Shown here piece after piece: positions 26,423-35,338 of a stretch of 64,000 bases of DNA. Where the stretch lies: NCBI GenBank assembly GCA_038319025.1, contig JBBQCW010000004.1:166092-230091 (forward strand), read 5' to 3'. A model generated the notes under the pieces. That model was not told the DNA's origin and did not search any database. It was given only the letters and a program-made list of their open reading frames with translations. Each line of letters begins with the position of its first letter. The first letter of the stretch is position 1. This stretch comes from JBBQCW01 sp038319025. GTDB lineage: Bacteria; Actinomycetota; Thermoleophilia; Solirubrobacterales; Solirubrobacteraceae. The translations under genes were made by a program, and so were the position numbers.

Positions 26423-27244
26423 GTGGACATCGCATCATACCCGCGCCGAGCGATTCATCGATACAGAGCGGAGGGGGCCAGGGGGGTAGCCAGGGTGATC
26501 GCCCGGCGCCTGGATCCTGGGGAGACCGCGCCCCCGGTGGCCACGCCGTTCGACCGTGTGCTGGAGTGGCTCGGAGGGCGGGACACGTTCTCGGTCGTGC
26601 AAATCGGCGCCTTCGTCGGAAAGACTGACAACGATCCCCTCTACACGTTCCTGACCCGCACGCTGAGCGCGCACCCCGCGTCGGTGGTCGTCCTCGTGGA
26701 GCCGGTCCGGGAGTACTTCGAGCAGCTGTGCGAGGCGTACGCGAGCCTCCCCACAGTGAAGCTGGAGAACGTGGCGATCGCCGAGGATGCGGGCGAGCGC
26801 GATTTCTATCGTCTCGGGGTCGATCCGACCGACCATGGCCAGCCGGCCTGGCTCTCCCAACTCGGATCACTGGACCCCACCCGGATGACCACGCAGTGGG
26901 ACCGGTACGAGCAGGAGGCGTTAGACCGGCAGGGCGCCCTCGCCGACCTCAAGGGCTTCTGGCACGAGCACCGAGTCGTGGACCGCGTCGACTGCGTCAC
27001 GCTCCATCAACTCGTCGAGCGCCACGGCATCGAGCGGCTGGACCTACTACAGATCGATGCGGAGGGCTACGACTACGAGATCCTGCGCAGCATCGACTTC
27101 TCCAGCATGCGGCCGCGGTTCATCAACTACGAGAGGGTCCTGTTGGGCGAGGCGGAGCCCGACTGCAGGGCGATGCTGCTAAAGCAGGGATACGTCCTGT
27201 TCGACTGGGACATCGACACGTTGGCCGTCCTCCTGCCCGATTGA
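26423..27244 (+). CDS. FkbM-family methyltransferase (copy 6, divergent)
   Basis: 273 aa. The SAM motif is modified (VVQIGAFVGKTDNDPLY), with VLVEPVREYF as second motif and LLQIDAEGYDYEILRS as the hallmark, where most copies have KIDVEGAE. The middle insertion (QPAWLSQLGSLDP onward) is long. This matches a subgroup of FkbM proteins acting on long or unusual acceptors; function is inferred only. The GTG start is set by TATCTT 6 nt upstream. Confidence 0.8.
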   Translation: MDIASYPRRAIHRYRAEGARGVARVIARRLDPGETAPPVATPFDRVLEWLGGRDTFSVVQIGAFVGKTDNDPLYTFLTRTLSAHPASVVVLVEPVREYFEQLCEAYASLPTVKLENVAIAEDAGERDFYRLGVDPTDHGQPAWLSQLGSLDPTRMTTQWDRYEQEALDRQGALADLKGFWHEHRVVDRVDCVTLHQLVERHGIERLDLLQIDAEGYDYEILRSIDFSSMRPRFINYERVLLGEAEPDCRAMLLKQGYVLFDWDIDTLAVLLPD

Positions 27245-27387
27245 GCCGCGGCCGGCCGACAGTGACCGCCCCGGCATGCTCGGCCGCTCGCCCGCCCGCC
27301 TAGCCATGTCTCACGACCCGAAGCCGTAGAGCCCGCCATGCACCTCGTCCGGCTGGGCCAGCCAGACTAGTCCTACCCAGCATCAGT

Positions 27388-27393
27388 TACCGT
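27388..27393 (+). promoter_or_regulatory. -10 element TACCGT deciding the start at 27401
   Basis: TACCGT ends 7 nt before the ATG at 27401 and overlaps an upstream in-frame GTG at 27392, so the ATG is preferred. Confidence 0.55.
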
Positions 27394-27400
27394 GAAGAGG

Positions 27401-28150
27401 ATGGTGACGGAACAACTGCGCAGAACTGCGCGCTGGCTCATGGACGATCCGGACCGCCGTCGCGTCTACGACAAACTCAACGCGGGCGCGCTCCGTAGTC
27501 TGGGCTCGACCATCAAGCTCGGTCCGGCGAAGGGCTTGCGCTTCCGGGGCGGTGACACCGCGGGTTACATCCTGGGAATGAGCGAACCGACGGTCCAACG
27601 GCTCCTGGTCGCCCACCTGCGCCCGGGGGACGTGTACTTCGATGTTGGCACTCACGCGGGCTTCCTCGCCCTGCTCGCAAGTCGCCTGGTCGGAGATCGG
27701 GGAGCGGTGCACTGTTTCGAGCCTGTCGCCGGCAACGTTCGCGTCCTCGAGGCGAACCTCTCTGCGAATGCCATCGGAAACGCCACAGTGCACCAGATGG
27801 CGCTGGCCGATCGCGACGGACATACGATGATGTCCATTGGGTCGAAGGCGATTACGGCTCACTTCGATGCGGGCGGCTCAGAGCGCGTCGCCCTCGCGCG
27901 GCTGGACGCCCTGCCGGACCTTCCGGCGCCGCACGTGATCAAGATCGACGTGGAGGGCGCTGAATCTCAGGTCATCGCCGGAGGGGCGGCCCTGCTCGAA
28001 CGCCATCTGCCGGTCCTGGTGATCGAGATCCACGGGGATCAAGAGCAACCTGTGCGTTCGCTGCTGCGTGAGATCGGCTATCCCGAGCCGATCGTTCTGC
28101 GCGACGGCGGGATGCCACATCTGGTCGCGGATCGTCGCGCCGCAAGCTGA
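27401..28150 (+). CDS. FkbM-family methyltransferase (copy 7)
   Basis: 249 aa from the ATG at 27401. Motif I VYFDVGTHAGFLALLA, second motif HCFEPVAGN, hallmark VIKIDVEGAESQVIAGG. Compact FkbM domain with a ~55-aa helical lead-in. It probably methylates a sugar hydroxyl. It converges with the phosphotransferase gene at 28200 across 49 bp and is 156 bp from the upstream FkbM gene. Confidence 0.85.
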   Translation: MVTEQLRRTARWLMDDPDRRRVYDKLNAGALRSLGSTIKLGPAKGLRFRGGDTAGYILGMSEPTVQRLLVAHLRPGDVYFDVGTHAGFLALLASRLVGDRGAVHCFEPVAGNVRVLEANLSANAIGNATVHQMALADRDGHTMMSIGSKAITAHFDAGGSERVALARLDALPDLPAPHVIKIDVEGAESQVIAGGAALLERHLPVLVIEIHGDQEQPVRSLLREIGYPEPIVLRDGGMPHLVADRRAAS

Positions 28151-28199
28151 GGCTTCCGCCGGCCACACCAGTCGTCGGCTGAAGCTGCACCTCCGCCCG

Positions 28200-29693
28200 C
28201 TACACGCCGCCTCGTCGGAGCACATAGACCACGGTCCGCAGCAGAATCTTGATATCGCCCCACATACTCCACGTAGCTGCATACAGGTAGTCGATCTTCA
28301 CCATCTCACCCATAGGAACACGACCGGAGCTGAGTATCTGCCACGGCCCGGTAATACCGGGGGTGAGGATCAGCCGGCGGCGATCGAGCCCCTCGATGCG
28401 GTGATCTTCGTCGAGCACCAAGGGTCGCGGGCCCACCATGCTCATGTCACCACGCAGCACGTTGATGAGCTGAGGCAGCTCGTCGAGGCTGAGGCGGCGA
28501 AGGTGATGCCCAAACGGCGTCACGCGGGGGTCGTTGGTGATCTTGAACAGCCCATCGGTCTCGTTCTGGGCATCCAGTTCGGCTTTACGCCCTTCGGCGT
28601 CGACCACCATCGAGCGGAACTTGATCATGCGGAAGGTGAGGCCGTCCCTGCCGGTTCGCTCCTGTACAAAGAACACGGGTCCGGGCGAGTCGCGTTTGAT
28701 GATTACCGCGATGATGGCAAGCGGGATGGCCATTACCACCAGCGACAGACCCGAGCAGAAGATATCCAGGATTCGCTTGACGATTTGCGATGAGCGTGTG
28801 AGGCCAAACCGCCGTAAGCCGAGGACCGGCAAACCAAATACGTCGTCGTAGGCAACGGCGGAGCCCACGACCTCGAGCACGTGAGGAAGCACGCTCACCC
28901 GTACGCCCAGGCTCTTGACGGCACGGATTAGGTCAAGGGTGACCTCGGGCTCATCGTCGGGCACGATCACCACGCGATCTACCTGGAGGTCGGACAGCGT
29001 CTGGCGCAGCGCGTGCACTTCGCGCCAAGCACCAGCCTTGCGACCGGCCCACCGCTCCAGCGCAACACGGCCCACGACCTCCACGTTCATCGGGTTGTCG
29101 GCCACCTTGTCACTGAAGCGCTGGTAAAGGTCCGGGCTGCCGACCACCAAACAGCGCTCGGCCGGAGTGGTCCGTGCTAGCACCGCGCGAATGGCCCAGC
29201 GGCCCAACACCATCGCCACAAAGAGGATTCCCCAAAGGCCAAAGACCTGGCGGCGACTGAGGTCACCGTCGACGAAAGTGGTGCCCGCGAGCCAGATGAC
29301 GAGCGCGTAGACCGTCGCAAGCTGGAAGAGGGCCGGAACCTCGTCGGCCGTCGTTTTGCGTATGAGCAGTTCATCGCGGTCATACAGCCCGAGGACCTTC
29401 GATGTGAACACCACCAGCGGCAACAGGGCCAGCGTGGCGGGCTGCAACCTGTCGTCGCCCATCAGCACGATCGCCGTGACGCACGCCAACGTGGCACACA
29501 GGGAATCGGTCAAGGCCAGGAACCGACGGTACCTTCCTTCGCGGAATGAGACACGGGCCGTCGCCTCGCTGTCTCCGGAGAAGGGTGTCGCGAGGCGACC
29601 AGACAGGAGGCTTCCGCGCTGCTCATCGGCGCCGGGCGCGCTGACCGGACGCCTGGGGTTGATGATAGGGATGGGCAGGTGGCGAGTTTCCAT
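28200..29693 (-). CDS. polyprenyl-phosphate sugar phosphotransferase (WbaP/WcaJ-type, initiating enzyme)
   Basis: 497 aa. Residues about 55-160 hold four N-terminal membrane helices, then a CoA-binding-like Rossmann region, one further helix near residue 300 (SGLSLVVMAIPLAIIAVI), and the C-terminal catalytic domain with KRDSPGPVFFVQERTG, MIKFRSM, DELPQLINVLRGDMSMVGPRP and LTPGITGPWQ. This family transfers a sugar-1-phosphate from UDP-sugar to undecaprenyl phosphate, the first step of the glycan. It is the only such enzyme seen in the window, so it may initiate more than one chain. A GAGGA precedes the ATG, and TACTGT lies 13 nt upstream. Confidence 0.9.
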   Translation of the reverse strand: METRHLPIPIINPRRPVSAPGADEQRGSLLSGRLATPFSGDSEATARVSFREGRYRRFLALTDSLCATLACVTAIVLMGDDRLQPATLALLPLVVFTSKVLGLYDRDELLIRKTTADEVPALFQLATVYALVIWLAGTTFVDGDLSRRQVFGLWGILFVAMVLGRWAIRAVLARTTPAERCLVVGSPDLYQRFSDKVADNPMNVEVVGRVALERWAGRKAGAWREVHALRQTLSDLQVDRVVIVPDDEPEVTLDLIRAVKSLGVRVSVLPHVLEVVGSAVAYDDVFGLPVLGLRRFGLTRSSQIVKRILDIFCSGLSLVVMAIPLAIIAVIIKRDSPGPVFFVQERTGRDGLTFRMIKFRSMVVDAEGRKAELDAQNETDGLFKITNDPRVTPFGHHLRRLSLDELPQLINVLRGDMSMVGPRPLVLDEDHRIEGLDRRRLILTPGITGPWQILSSGRVPMGEMVKIDYLYAATWSMWGDIKILLRTVVYVLRRGGV

Positions 29694-29841
29694 CAGTCCT
29701 CAGACCACAGTACAGGGCGCTTGGGTGACGGGGGCCCTTAATTTGGTCCGAGCTTGAGTGACACTGTGTCCAGGTCGTCAGTGCCCATACGACCCTTCGG
29801 TGAAACGTCAGCGCACCGGCGTGAGCCGCAGCTCAGCTGGG

Positions 29842-29847
29842 TACCGT
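29842..29847 (+). promoter_or_regulatory. -10 element TACCGT deciding the start at 29855
   Basis: TACCGT ends 7 nt before the GTG at 29855, favouring it over the in-frame TTG at 29849. Confidence 0.55.
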
Positions 29848-29854
29848 CTTGGTC

Positions 29855-31297
29855 GTGCACCTCCCTCGATCCAGCTGGTTTGCGCTGCTCTGCGTGGCCG
29901 GAGTCCTGACCTTTACGGGTGTCGCCTCGGCGGCGCCCGGCCTGCTGCTCGGATTCAGCGATCAGGAGTCGTTCGTGAACTCCTCGGCGGCTGACGACGC
30001 CGCCAACCTTGATCGAGCCCGCGCTGCCGGGGCTTCCATAATTCGTGCTGAGCTGACCTGGCGGGACGTCGCCCCCACCAAGCCGCCCACCAACGCGACC
30101 GCCGCCGACCCATCCTGGGCCGGTTACGACTGGGCGGCCGCTGACCGGATGGTGCGTGCGCTCGCCGCCGCCGGAGCCACGCCGTTTCTGCTCGTGAACA
30201 ACGCACCGGCTTGGGCAGAAGGTTCAGGTCGCCCGCGTGGGGGAGCGGCTCCTCTCGGCACGTGGCGTCCCTCGGCGTCTGCCTATGGCGCGTTCGCCAC
30301 AGCGCTGGCGCGACGCTACTCCGGCACGTTTTCCGACCCGCTGGAGCCTGGACGCACGCTGCCTGCTGTTCGCAAATGGCAGGCGTGGAACGAGCCGAAC
30401 CTCACGAACTTCCTCACGCCACAGTGGCGCACCACGGCCGGCGGCTACGTCGCCGAGAGCCCGGGGCGCTACCGCGCCCTGCTCAACGCGTTCTACAAGG
30501 GCGTCAAGAAGGTGAGTCCTCGCAACTACGTGGTCACGGCCGGCACGGCCCCGTTCGGGGATCTGCACCCGGGGGAGCGGCGCATCGCCCCAGCACTCTT
30601 CTGGCGGGACGTGTTGTGCGTCAGCCGCGCAATGCGGTCCACGGGCTGCCACAAGACCGTCTGGTTCGATGCGATAGCCCATCACCCGTACCCGATAGGC
30701 CCGCCGCTACGCCACGCGATCAACGCTGACGACGTATCGCCGCCCGACCTGGGACGGATAACCCGCCCGCTGGGCGTAGCCTTGCGTGCCGGCACGGTCC
30801 GCCCAGCGAAGCCCAAGCAGCTATGGATCACAGAGATCAGCTGGGACAGCCGCCCGGACCCGGACGGTCTGACGCTCGACCGCCAGGCGCAGTACCTCGA
30901 AGGGTCGCTGTACGTGCTTTGGAAGCAAGGCGCTGATGTCGTGTCGTGGTTTCTGATGCGCGACCAGGCGCCGGTCCCCTCCTACGCCAGCACGCTGCAG
31001 TCGGGCATCTTCATGCGCGGTGCCACCGTGGCGAACGATGTCGCCAAACCCTCGCGTACAGCCTTTCGTTTCCCATTCACGGCTTACCGTAGTGGCGGTG
31101 TCGCCCGCCTGTGGGGGATCGCGCCCTCAGCCGGGCCGGTGACCATCGAGGCGCGGCAGGGCAACCGCTGGGTCACCGCCGTCCGTCTCGCCGCAGCCCG
31201 CAATCGCGTCTTCACCGGCACTTTGCGCGTCGGACCCGGAACGGCGCTTCGGGCCCGGACGAGTGCCGACACGAGCCTTGCTTGGCGGACGAGCTGA
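29855..31297 (+). CDS. secreted GH-A-like glycoside hydrolase (copy 2)
   Basis: 480 aa from GTG 29855, with a signal peptide (MHLPRSSWFALLCVAG, cleavage near residue 25). The (beta/alpha)8-type domain carries acid/base Glu180 in WNEPN and likely nucleophile Glu327 in LWITEISW; the last ~75 residues are a beta-rich extension. It belongs with the paralogues at 1131, 35339 and 36588, related to GH39/GH5 enzymes such as those found in exopolysaccharide operons. It probably cleaves a surface glycan outside the cell. Its stop overlaps the next ATG by one base (TGATG). Confidence 0.78.
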   Translation: MHLPRSSWFALLCVAGVLTFTGVASAAPGLLLGFSDQESFVNSSAADDAANLDRARAAGASIIRAELTWRDVAPTKPPTNATAADPSWAGYDWAAADRMVRALAAAGATPFLLVNNAPAWAEGSGRPRGGAAPLGTWRPSASAYGAFATALARRYSGTFSDPLEPGRTLPAVRKWQAWNEPNLTNFLTPQWRTTAGGYVAESPGRYRALLNAFYKGVKKVSPRNYVVTAGTAPFGDLHPGERRIAPALFWRDVLCVSRAMRSTGCHKTVWFDAIAHHPYPIGPPLRHAINADDVSPPDLGRITRPLGVALRAGTVRPAKPKQLWITEISWDSRPDPDGLTLDRQAQYLEGSLYVLWKQGADVVSWFLMRDQAPVPSYASTLQSGIFMRGATVANDVAKPSRTAFRFPFTAYRSGGVARLWGIAPSAGPVTIEARQGNRWVTAVRLAAARNRVFTGTLRVGPGTALRARTSADTSLAWRTS

Positions 31298-32220
31298 TGC
31301 GACGGATCGGGCACGCCGCGCTGCTCGCCTTGCTCGCCCTAGGCATGGGAACCCCAGGCGCCGGCGCGAGCATGGTGTTTAACGGCACGCTGAGCACTCC
31401 GACTAGCGTCGACGCGTCGACGCGCACGGTCGTCTACTACCTGCAAATGCACAGTACGGCTGAGCGCGAGGAGCGCTTCTCTGTCCGGCTGGCACCGCCG
31501 CCGTTCGCCATGATCGGCGGCCTCGATGAGGGGCAATCGCTGACCGGGCCACGGTCCATCGCTCTGCAGGGGCCCGGGACGCTGGGGCAGACGGTCGCGG
31601 ACGGCAGATTCGTCGTCTCGTGCTCGGAACGCACGAGCGCTTACCACGGGTACACCACAGGGGCCTCCACGGTGGACGTGCTCCTGCCGGCGGGCAGCGC
31701 GACCACCCTGGCCGTGCGGTACGCCACCGGGCGGCGGGCGCCCTGGGTCGACAGTGACTTCCGACTTACTTTTTCGGCGCGGCCGAAGCTGGTGGGCACC
31801 TACGAAGCCGATAGCCCCTTTGCCTTGGGGCCGACGCTGACTCAGACGACGACTCTCATCACCGCCGGGCCGGTGGTGCGTGGGCGAACCGGTGCGCACC
31901 TGATCCTGAACACCAACCCGAGCGCCACCCGAGGACCCACCCAGACGCCACGATCGGTGCGACGCGGCGAGCCGATCACCATTCGGGGACGGATGCTGCC
32001 CGCCCGCGGCAGGCGGCGGGTGGTGCTGCAATGGGCCAGACACGGGGGGGCGCTGCGCACGCTGGCGACCGTACGCACGGACGCCCGCGGACGCTTCACT
32101 GCGCCGGCTTGGCGGCTCGGCGCCGCGGACACGTATGAACTGTGGGCCAGGTATCCCCAGCAGTCGGGGGGGCTCGTGGCCGACGGGACATCGTGTCCTT
32201 TGCGCTTCCGCGCGCGCTGA
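31297..32220 (+). CDS. secreted beta-rich protein, function unknown
   Basis: 307 aa with a signal peptide (MRRIGHAALLALLALG, cleavage near GAGA, residue 24). I recognise no enzyme. A few Cys (two in CSERTSA and TSCPLRF) could form disulfides. The C-terminal ~75 residues (EPITIRGRMLPARGRRRVVLQ, in outline) resemble Ig/CarboxypepD_reg-like repeats common in secreted actinobacterial proteins. Translational coupling to the glycosidase suggests they act together, perhaps with this protein binding the glycan. Confidence 0.6.
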   Translation: MRRIGHAALLALLALGMGTPGAGASMVFNGTLSTPTSVDASTRTVVYYLQMHSTAEREERFSVRLAPPPFAMIGGLDEGQSLTGPRSIALQGPGTLGQTVADGRFVVSCSERTSAYHGYTTGASTVDVLLPAGSATTLAVRYATGRRAPWVDSDFRLTFSARPKLVGTYEADSPFALGPTLTQTTTLITAGPVVRGRTGAHLILNTNPSATRGPTQTPRSVRRGEPITIRGRMLPARGRRRVVLQWARHGGALRTLATVRTDARGRFTAPAWRLGAADTYELWARYPQQSGGLVADGTSCPLRFRAR

Positions 32221-32224
32221 GCCT

Positions 32225-33043
32225 TCAGCCCGCGCCTGTCGGCTCCAGCTCCACGACCATGAATGCCGCATGCCTCGGATCGAGTCGCACGGCGCGCCGC
32301 GCCGCACCGGGCACCAGCGGGTAGTAGCCGTTCATGTGGGTGTCGACGTGCCGCAGGCCGTGAACGCCCGCCAGTTCCACGAGTGCCTGCACGGTGAACA
32401 CGCGCACGTGGGTCTGGCCCACGTCGGCGTGACGACGGCCCCGGCGAGGATCGAGCGGGTTGCCGACGTGCACCTCGTCGGATACGTGGTTGGGGAACGG
32501 CTGGTAGCCGAGCACCAAGCTGGCGATGTTGTGCCAGGCCGCCATGTTGTTGGTGGACAGCAGCACCCGCCCGCCGGGGGCGCAGACGCGCGCCACCTCC
32601 CGCAGGAAATTGTCCGTGTTACGCAGATGCTCGATCAACTGATTGGCGTGGATCAGGTCGAACGCATCGTCGTCGAACGGCAGCGGCTCGTCGACGTCGC
32701 TCTCGATCACATGCACGCCGCGGCTGCGCGCCTGCTCGGCGTATTGGGGCAGCCACTCGACGCCCACGAGTTCCTCGGCGTGCGCCGCCTGCCCCAGGTC
32801 GGCCGTGAAGGCGCCGTTGAAGCAGCCCAGGTCGAGCAGGCGGGGACGGGGCGGACCAGCTGCCACCGTATCCAGGATCACCCGCTTGTTCTCGTCCTCA
32901 GAGCCCTCAAACACCGCCGTCAGGTACCGCCCGAGCCGGGCTTTGATGGCGCCGGGTGGGCGGTCGCCGTTCAGTGACGCAGGCGGCCCCGGTGGCGGCT
33001 GGCGCCACCCGGTGTCGGGCGTGGTGGTCAGGCGCGAGGGCAT
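32225..33043 (-). CDS. class I SAM-dependent methyltransferase (Methyltransf_11/25-like)
   Basis: 272 aa from the ATG at 33043 (an upstream TTG is less likely). Motif I is RLLDLGCFNGAFT, the acidic site GVEWLPQY, and motif II FDLIHANQLIEHL, typical of small-molecule or sugar methyltransferases. It starts 6 bp after the small anchored-protein gene, so the two form an operon. It converges with the beta-rich protein gene across 4 bp. Acceptor unknown. Confidence 0.8.
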   Translation of the reverse strand: MPSRLTTTPDTGWRQPPPGPPASLNGDRPPGAIKARLGRYLTAVFEGSEDENKRVILDTVAAGPPRPRLLDLGCFNGAFTADLGQAAHAEELVGVEWLPQYAEQARSRGVHVIESDVDEPLPFDDDAFDLIHANQLIEHLRNTDNFLREVARVCAPGGRVLLSTNNMAAWHNIASLVLGYQPFPNHVSDEVHVGNPLDPRRGRRHADVGQTHVRVFTVQALVELAGVHGLRHVDTHMNGYYPLVPGAARRAVRLDPRHAAFMVVELEPTGAG

Positions 33044-33049
33044 CAAGCC

Positions 33050-33400
33050 CTAAGCAGTCTGACGACTCACGCGCCCGCGCGTCGCGGCGGCCACCGCGAG
33101 GAGAGCCACGGTCAGTACGGCGAGAAGCGCCGGAACCCCGCTGCCACCGTCCCCCAGGCCGGCGCGGAGGGTAGGACCCGCGGTGGAGGCCGCGGCTGCG
33201 AGGCCACCGGGGAACGCCCCGGGCCGCACCCCCGCCGGCGAGGTGTTCAGTCCGAGTCGGCCGTAGTACGTCGACGTGGCGCTCTCCTTGGCCGGGGTGG
33301 GGAATGGCGCGTAGGCTCCATTGCCAGATTGCGCTGCGGCGGGCGCGGCGCTGATCATCAGCGCCAGTCCAACGAGAACAACGATCACTCTGCCTGACAT
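33050..33400 (-). CDS. small exported protein with GlyGly-type C-terminal anchor
   Basis: 116 aa from the ATG at 33400. Signal peptide (MSGRVIVVLVGLALMISAAP, ending near AAAQ), an Ala/Gly/Pro-rich middle, then GLGDGGSGVP, one membrane helix and a basic tail RGRVSRQTA. The Gly-rich motif plus helix plus Arg resembles the GlyGly-CTERM sorting signal processed by rhombosortases; I cannot confirm membership without a profile search. It resembles in layout the protein at 6499. TACGGT lies 10 nt upstream. Divergent from the GT-C-like gene. Confidence 0.6.
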   Translation of the reverse strand: MSGRVIVVLVGLALMISAAPAAAQSGNGAYAPFPTPAKESATSTYYGRLGLNTSPAGVRPGAFPGGLAAAASTAGPTLRAGLGDGGSGVPALLAVLTVALLAVAAATRGRVSRQTA

Positions 33401-33410
33401 CCGACCCCGA

Positions 33411-33416
33411 ACCGTA
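33411..33416 (-). promoter_or_regulatory. possible -10 element TACGGT
   Basis: TACGGT on the minus strand ends 10 nt before the ATG at 33400, slightly farther than in the leaderless set, so a 3-4 nt leader is possible. Confidence 0.35.
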
Positions 33417-33452
33417 GCGGCCGCGTACCGGGCGGCTATACGAGCCCGGCCC

Positions 33453-35243
33453 GTGTGGTGGGTGCTGGCGGCCATCCTGGTGGTAGGCGAGGCGGTCCTC
33501 GGTGCCCTGGGCACCTCGTCGGTCGCGGCGGCGACGGTCGCGCTGATCGCACCGGGCTGGGCGCTCGCCCCGCTGCTGCCCGCCGCCGTGCGACGCCACA
33601 CGGCCGCTGTTCTCGCCGGCGCTCCCGTGCTCGGATTCGCGACGGTGTCGGTCGCGCTCATATGGGCGGCGTGGGTCGGCATCCCGCTCACCGGACTCAG
33701 CGTACGGGTGATCCTGGTGGTCATCGTCGCTTCGGCACTGGGCACCTGGGCCGGCGACCCGGTCGCCCGCTGGGCGCACCCGTCGCGGGCCGATGTGCTC
33801 GAGGGCGCCGGTCTGCTGCTTGCGGTCGCGCTCGGCCTCGTGCTGGCGCTGCGGGTCGTCGCGCCGAGCCCCCTGCCGGGTAACGACTGGGCCAAGTACC
33901 TGCTGTACGCGGACGAGATCCGCCGCCAAGGGTCGCTCCTCATCGACAATCCGTTCTGGATGCTCGGCGTGCCGTTTCGCGAGGACCCGGGGGTGCCGGC
34001 CCTGTACGGCTCGACGTTGCTGATGTCCGGTTCGCCCGCCGGGGTGCTGGGGCGCGGGATCCTCGTCTTCGGCTTACTGCAGATCACCGCCGTGTTCGCC
34101 TTCGCTCGCGCGTACTGGGGACGTGCCGCCGGTGTACTGGCCGCGGTGCTGGTGGCCGTTGTTCCGGCCACCCAGGACATTCTGGGCTGGCACGGGCTGC
34201 CCAACGTGGCGGCGCTGGCCGTGCTCGCCCTTCTGCTTGCCTATCTGGCCGAGGGTGCGACGGAAGGGTTGGACGGGCGCAGTTCGGTGGGCGCGGCGGT
34301 GGTGCTGGTGGGGCTCGCCGCGATGCATCGCCTGTCGTTGCTGGTCGGATTGGGCGCGGTGGCGCTCGTGCTGGTCGCCTGCTTGGTGGGCGCCGATCGG
34401 CGCCGCGCTGCGCGTGACGCGGCGCGGGTGGGTGCGCTCACGGTGCTTCTGGGGATCGGGGTGTGGGCGGACCTCTACGCCCGACAGCGGACGTTCGGCG
34501 GGACCCAGTCCTACACCGCGTATCTGAATACGAAGGTCGACATAGGGCTGGCGACGCGCGACTTGTCGTGGACGCTCACGGCCGCGACGGTGATCGCGTT
34601 GGTCGTTATCGCCGCCTGGCGCCGCCGCGAGCGGGCGCTGTGGCCGGCGCTGGCGATGCTTGCCGTCATCGTCGGGCTGGCGTACGCCTGGCTCGTCCAC
34701 CTGCCTGGCTACTACGCGCGCATGGTCTATTTCCTGCCTGTGGCCGCCGCACCCCTGGTCGCCGCGGTCGTCGTGCGGATGCGTCCGGCCAGCGTGGTTG
34801 CCATGGTGTGCACGGTCGCCATCGCCGTGACCGCGGCGGGGTCCTGGAACCAGGCGCCAAACGTGCGCTCGTTCTACGCGTTTGCCAGTCCTGTGTCGCT
34901 GCGCGGCCTGGATGCCCTGGAGGGAGCGCTGCGTCCAGGCGAGGTCGTCGTCACCGACCGCTGCTGGAGCTTCTTGTCCACGTGGCTGCTGCGGACCCGA
35001 ACGCTCCCTGCACTCACACCGCAGGACATCCAGCCCAAGGCTGAGCTGCGGTTTGCTCGGCAAGCCCAACAGATCCTCGAAGGCAACCGGGTCGGCCGGG
35101 CGCGGGCACGGGCTCTCGGCGTCAGATTCGTGGTCGTGGACCCGACGTGCATTGGTCCGGACGGGCGTCCGATCGCCCCGCCGGGGTGGGGAACGCCGGT
35201 GTTCGTCAGCCCTCGGTTGGCCGTCCTGAGGCTGCCTGATTGA
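33453..35243 (+). CDS. multi-membrane-spanning GT-C-like glycosyltransferase
   Basis: About 596 aa if GTG 33453 is used. No ATG/GTG lies further upstream in frame except a TTG at 33321 that would overlap the divergent gene, so the start is uncertain. There are roughly 11-13 hydrophobic segments. The first external loop contains NDWAKYLLYADEI, an acidic pattern placed where GT-C enzymes (PMT/ArnT class) keep catalytic Asp residues. The C-terminal ~110 residues are soluble (VVTDRCWSFLSTW and a basic tail). It probably uses polyprenyl-phosphate-linked sugar outside the membrane. Followed by two secreted glycosidases. Confidence 0.65.
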   Translation: MWWVLAAILVVGEAVLGALGTSSVAAATVALIAPGWALAPLLPAAVRRHTAAVLAGAPVLGFATVSVALIWAAWVGIPLTGLSVRVILVVIVASALGTWAGDPVARWAHPSRADVLEGAGLLLAVALGLVLALRVVAPSPLPGNDWAKYLLYADEIRRQGSLLIDNPFWMLGVPFREDPGVPALYGSTLLMSGSPAGVLGRGILVFGLLQITAVFAFARAYWGRAAGVLAAVLVAVVPATQDILGWHGLPNVAALAVLALLLAYLAEGATEGLDGRSSVGAAVVLVGLAAMHRLSLLVGLGAVALVLVACLVGADRRRAARDAARVGALTVLLGIGVWADLYARQRTFGGTQSYTAYLNTKVDIGLATRDLSWTLTAATVIALVVIAAWRRRERALWPALAMLAVIVGLAYAWLVHLPGYYARMVYFLPVAAAPLVAAVVVRMRPASVVAMVCTVAIAVTAAGSWNQAPNVRSFYAFASPVSLRGLDALEGALRPGEVVVTDRCWSFLSTWLLRTRTLPALTPQDIQPKAELRFARQAQQILEGNRVGRARARALGVRFVVVDPTCIGPDGRPIAPPGWGTPVFVSPRLAVLRLPD

Positions 35244-35326
35244 CGCTCTGAAGGAGGTTCGTGTTGCGTTGGGCGCGAATACTTGCGCAAGATATTCGAG
35301 CCGACGTCGCGCCTGAACACGGTTGC

Positions 35327-35332
35327 TAGCTT
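35327..35332 (+). promoter_or_regulatory. -10 element TAGCTT for GH at 35339
   Basis: TAGCTT ends 6 nt before the GTG at 35339. The flanking GCTAGCTTG is repeated before the paralogue at 36588, suggesting promoter duplication along with the gene. Confidence 0.6.
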
Positions 35333-35338
35333 GGCGCC

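Noticed and set aside
33321..33452. TTG start for the GT-C-like protein
   Set aside because: It would overlap the divergent gene by 80 bp, and the peptide lacks signal or helix character. The true start remains unsettled.
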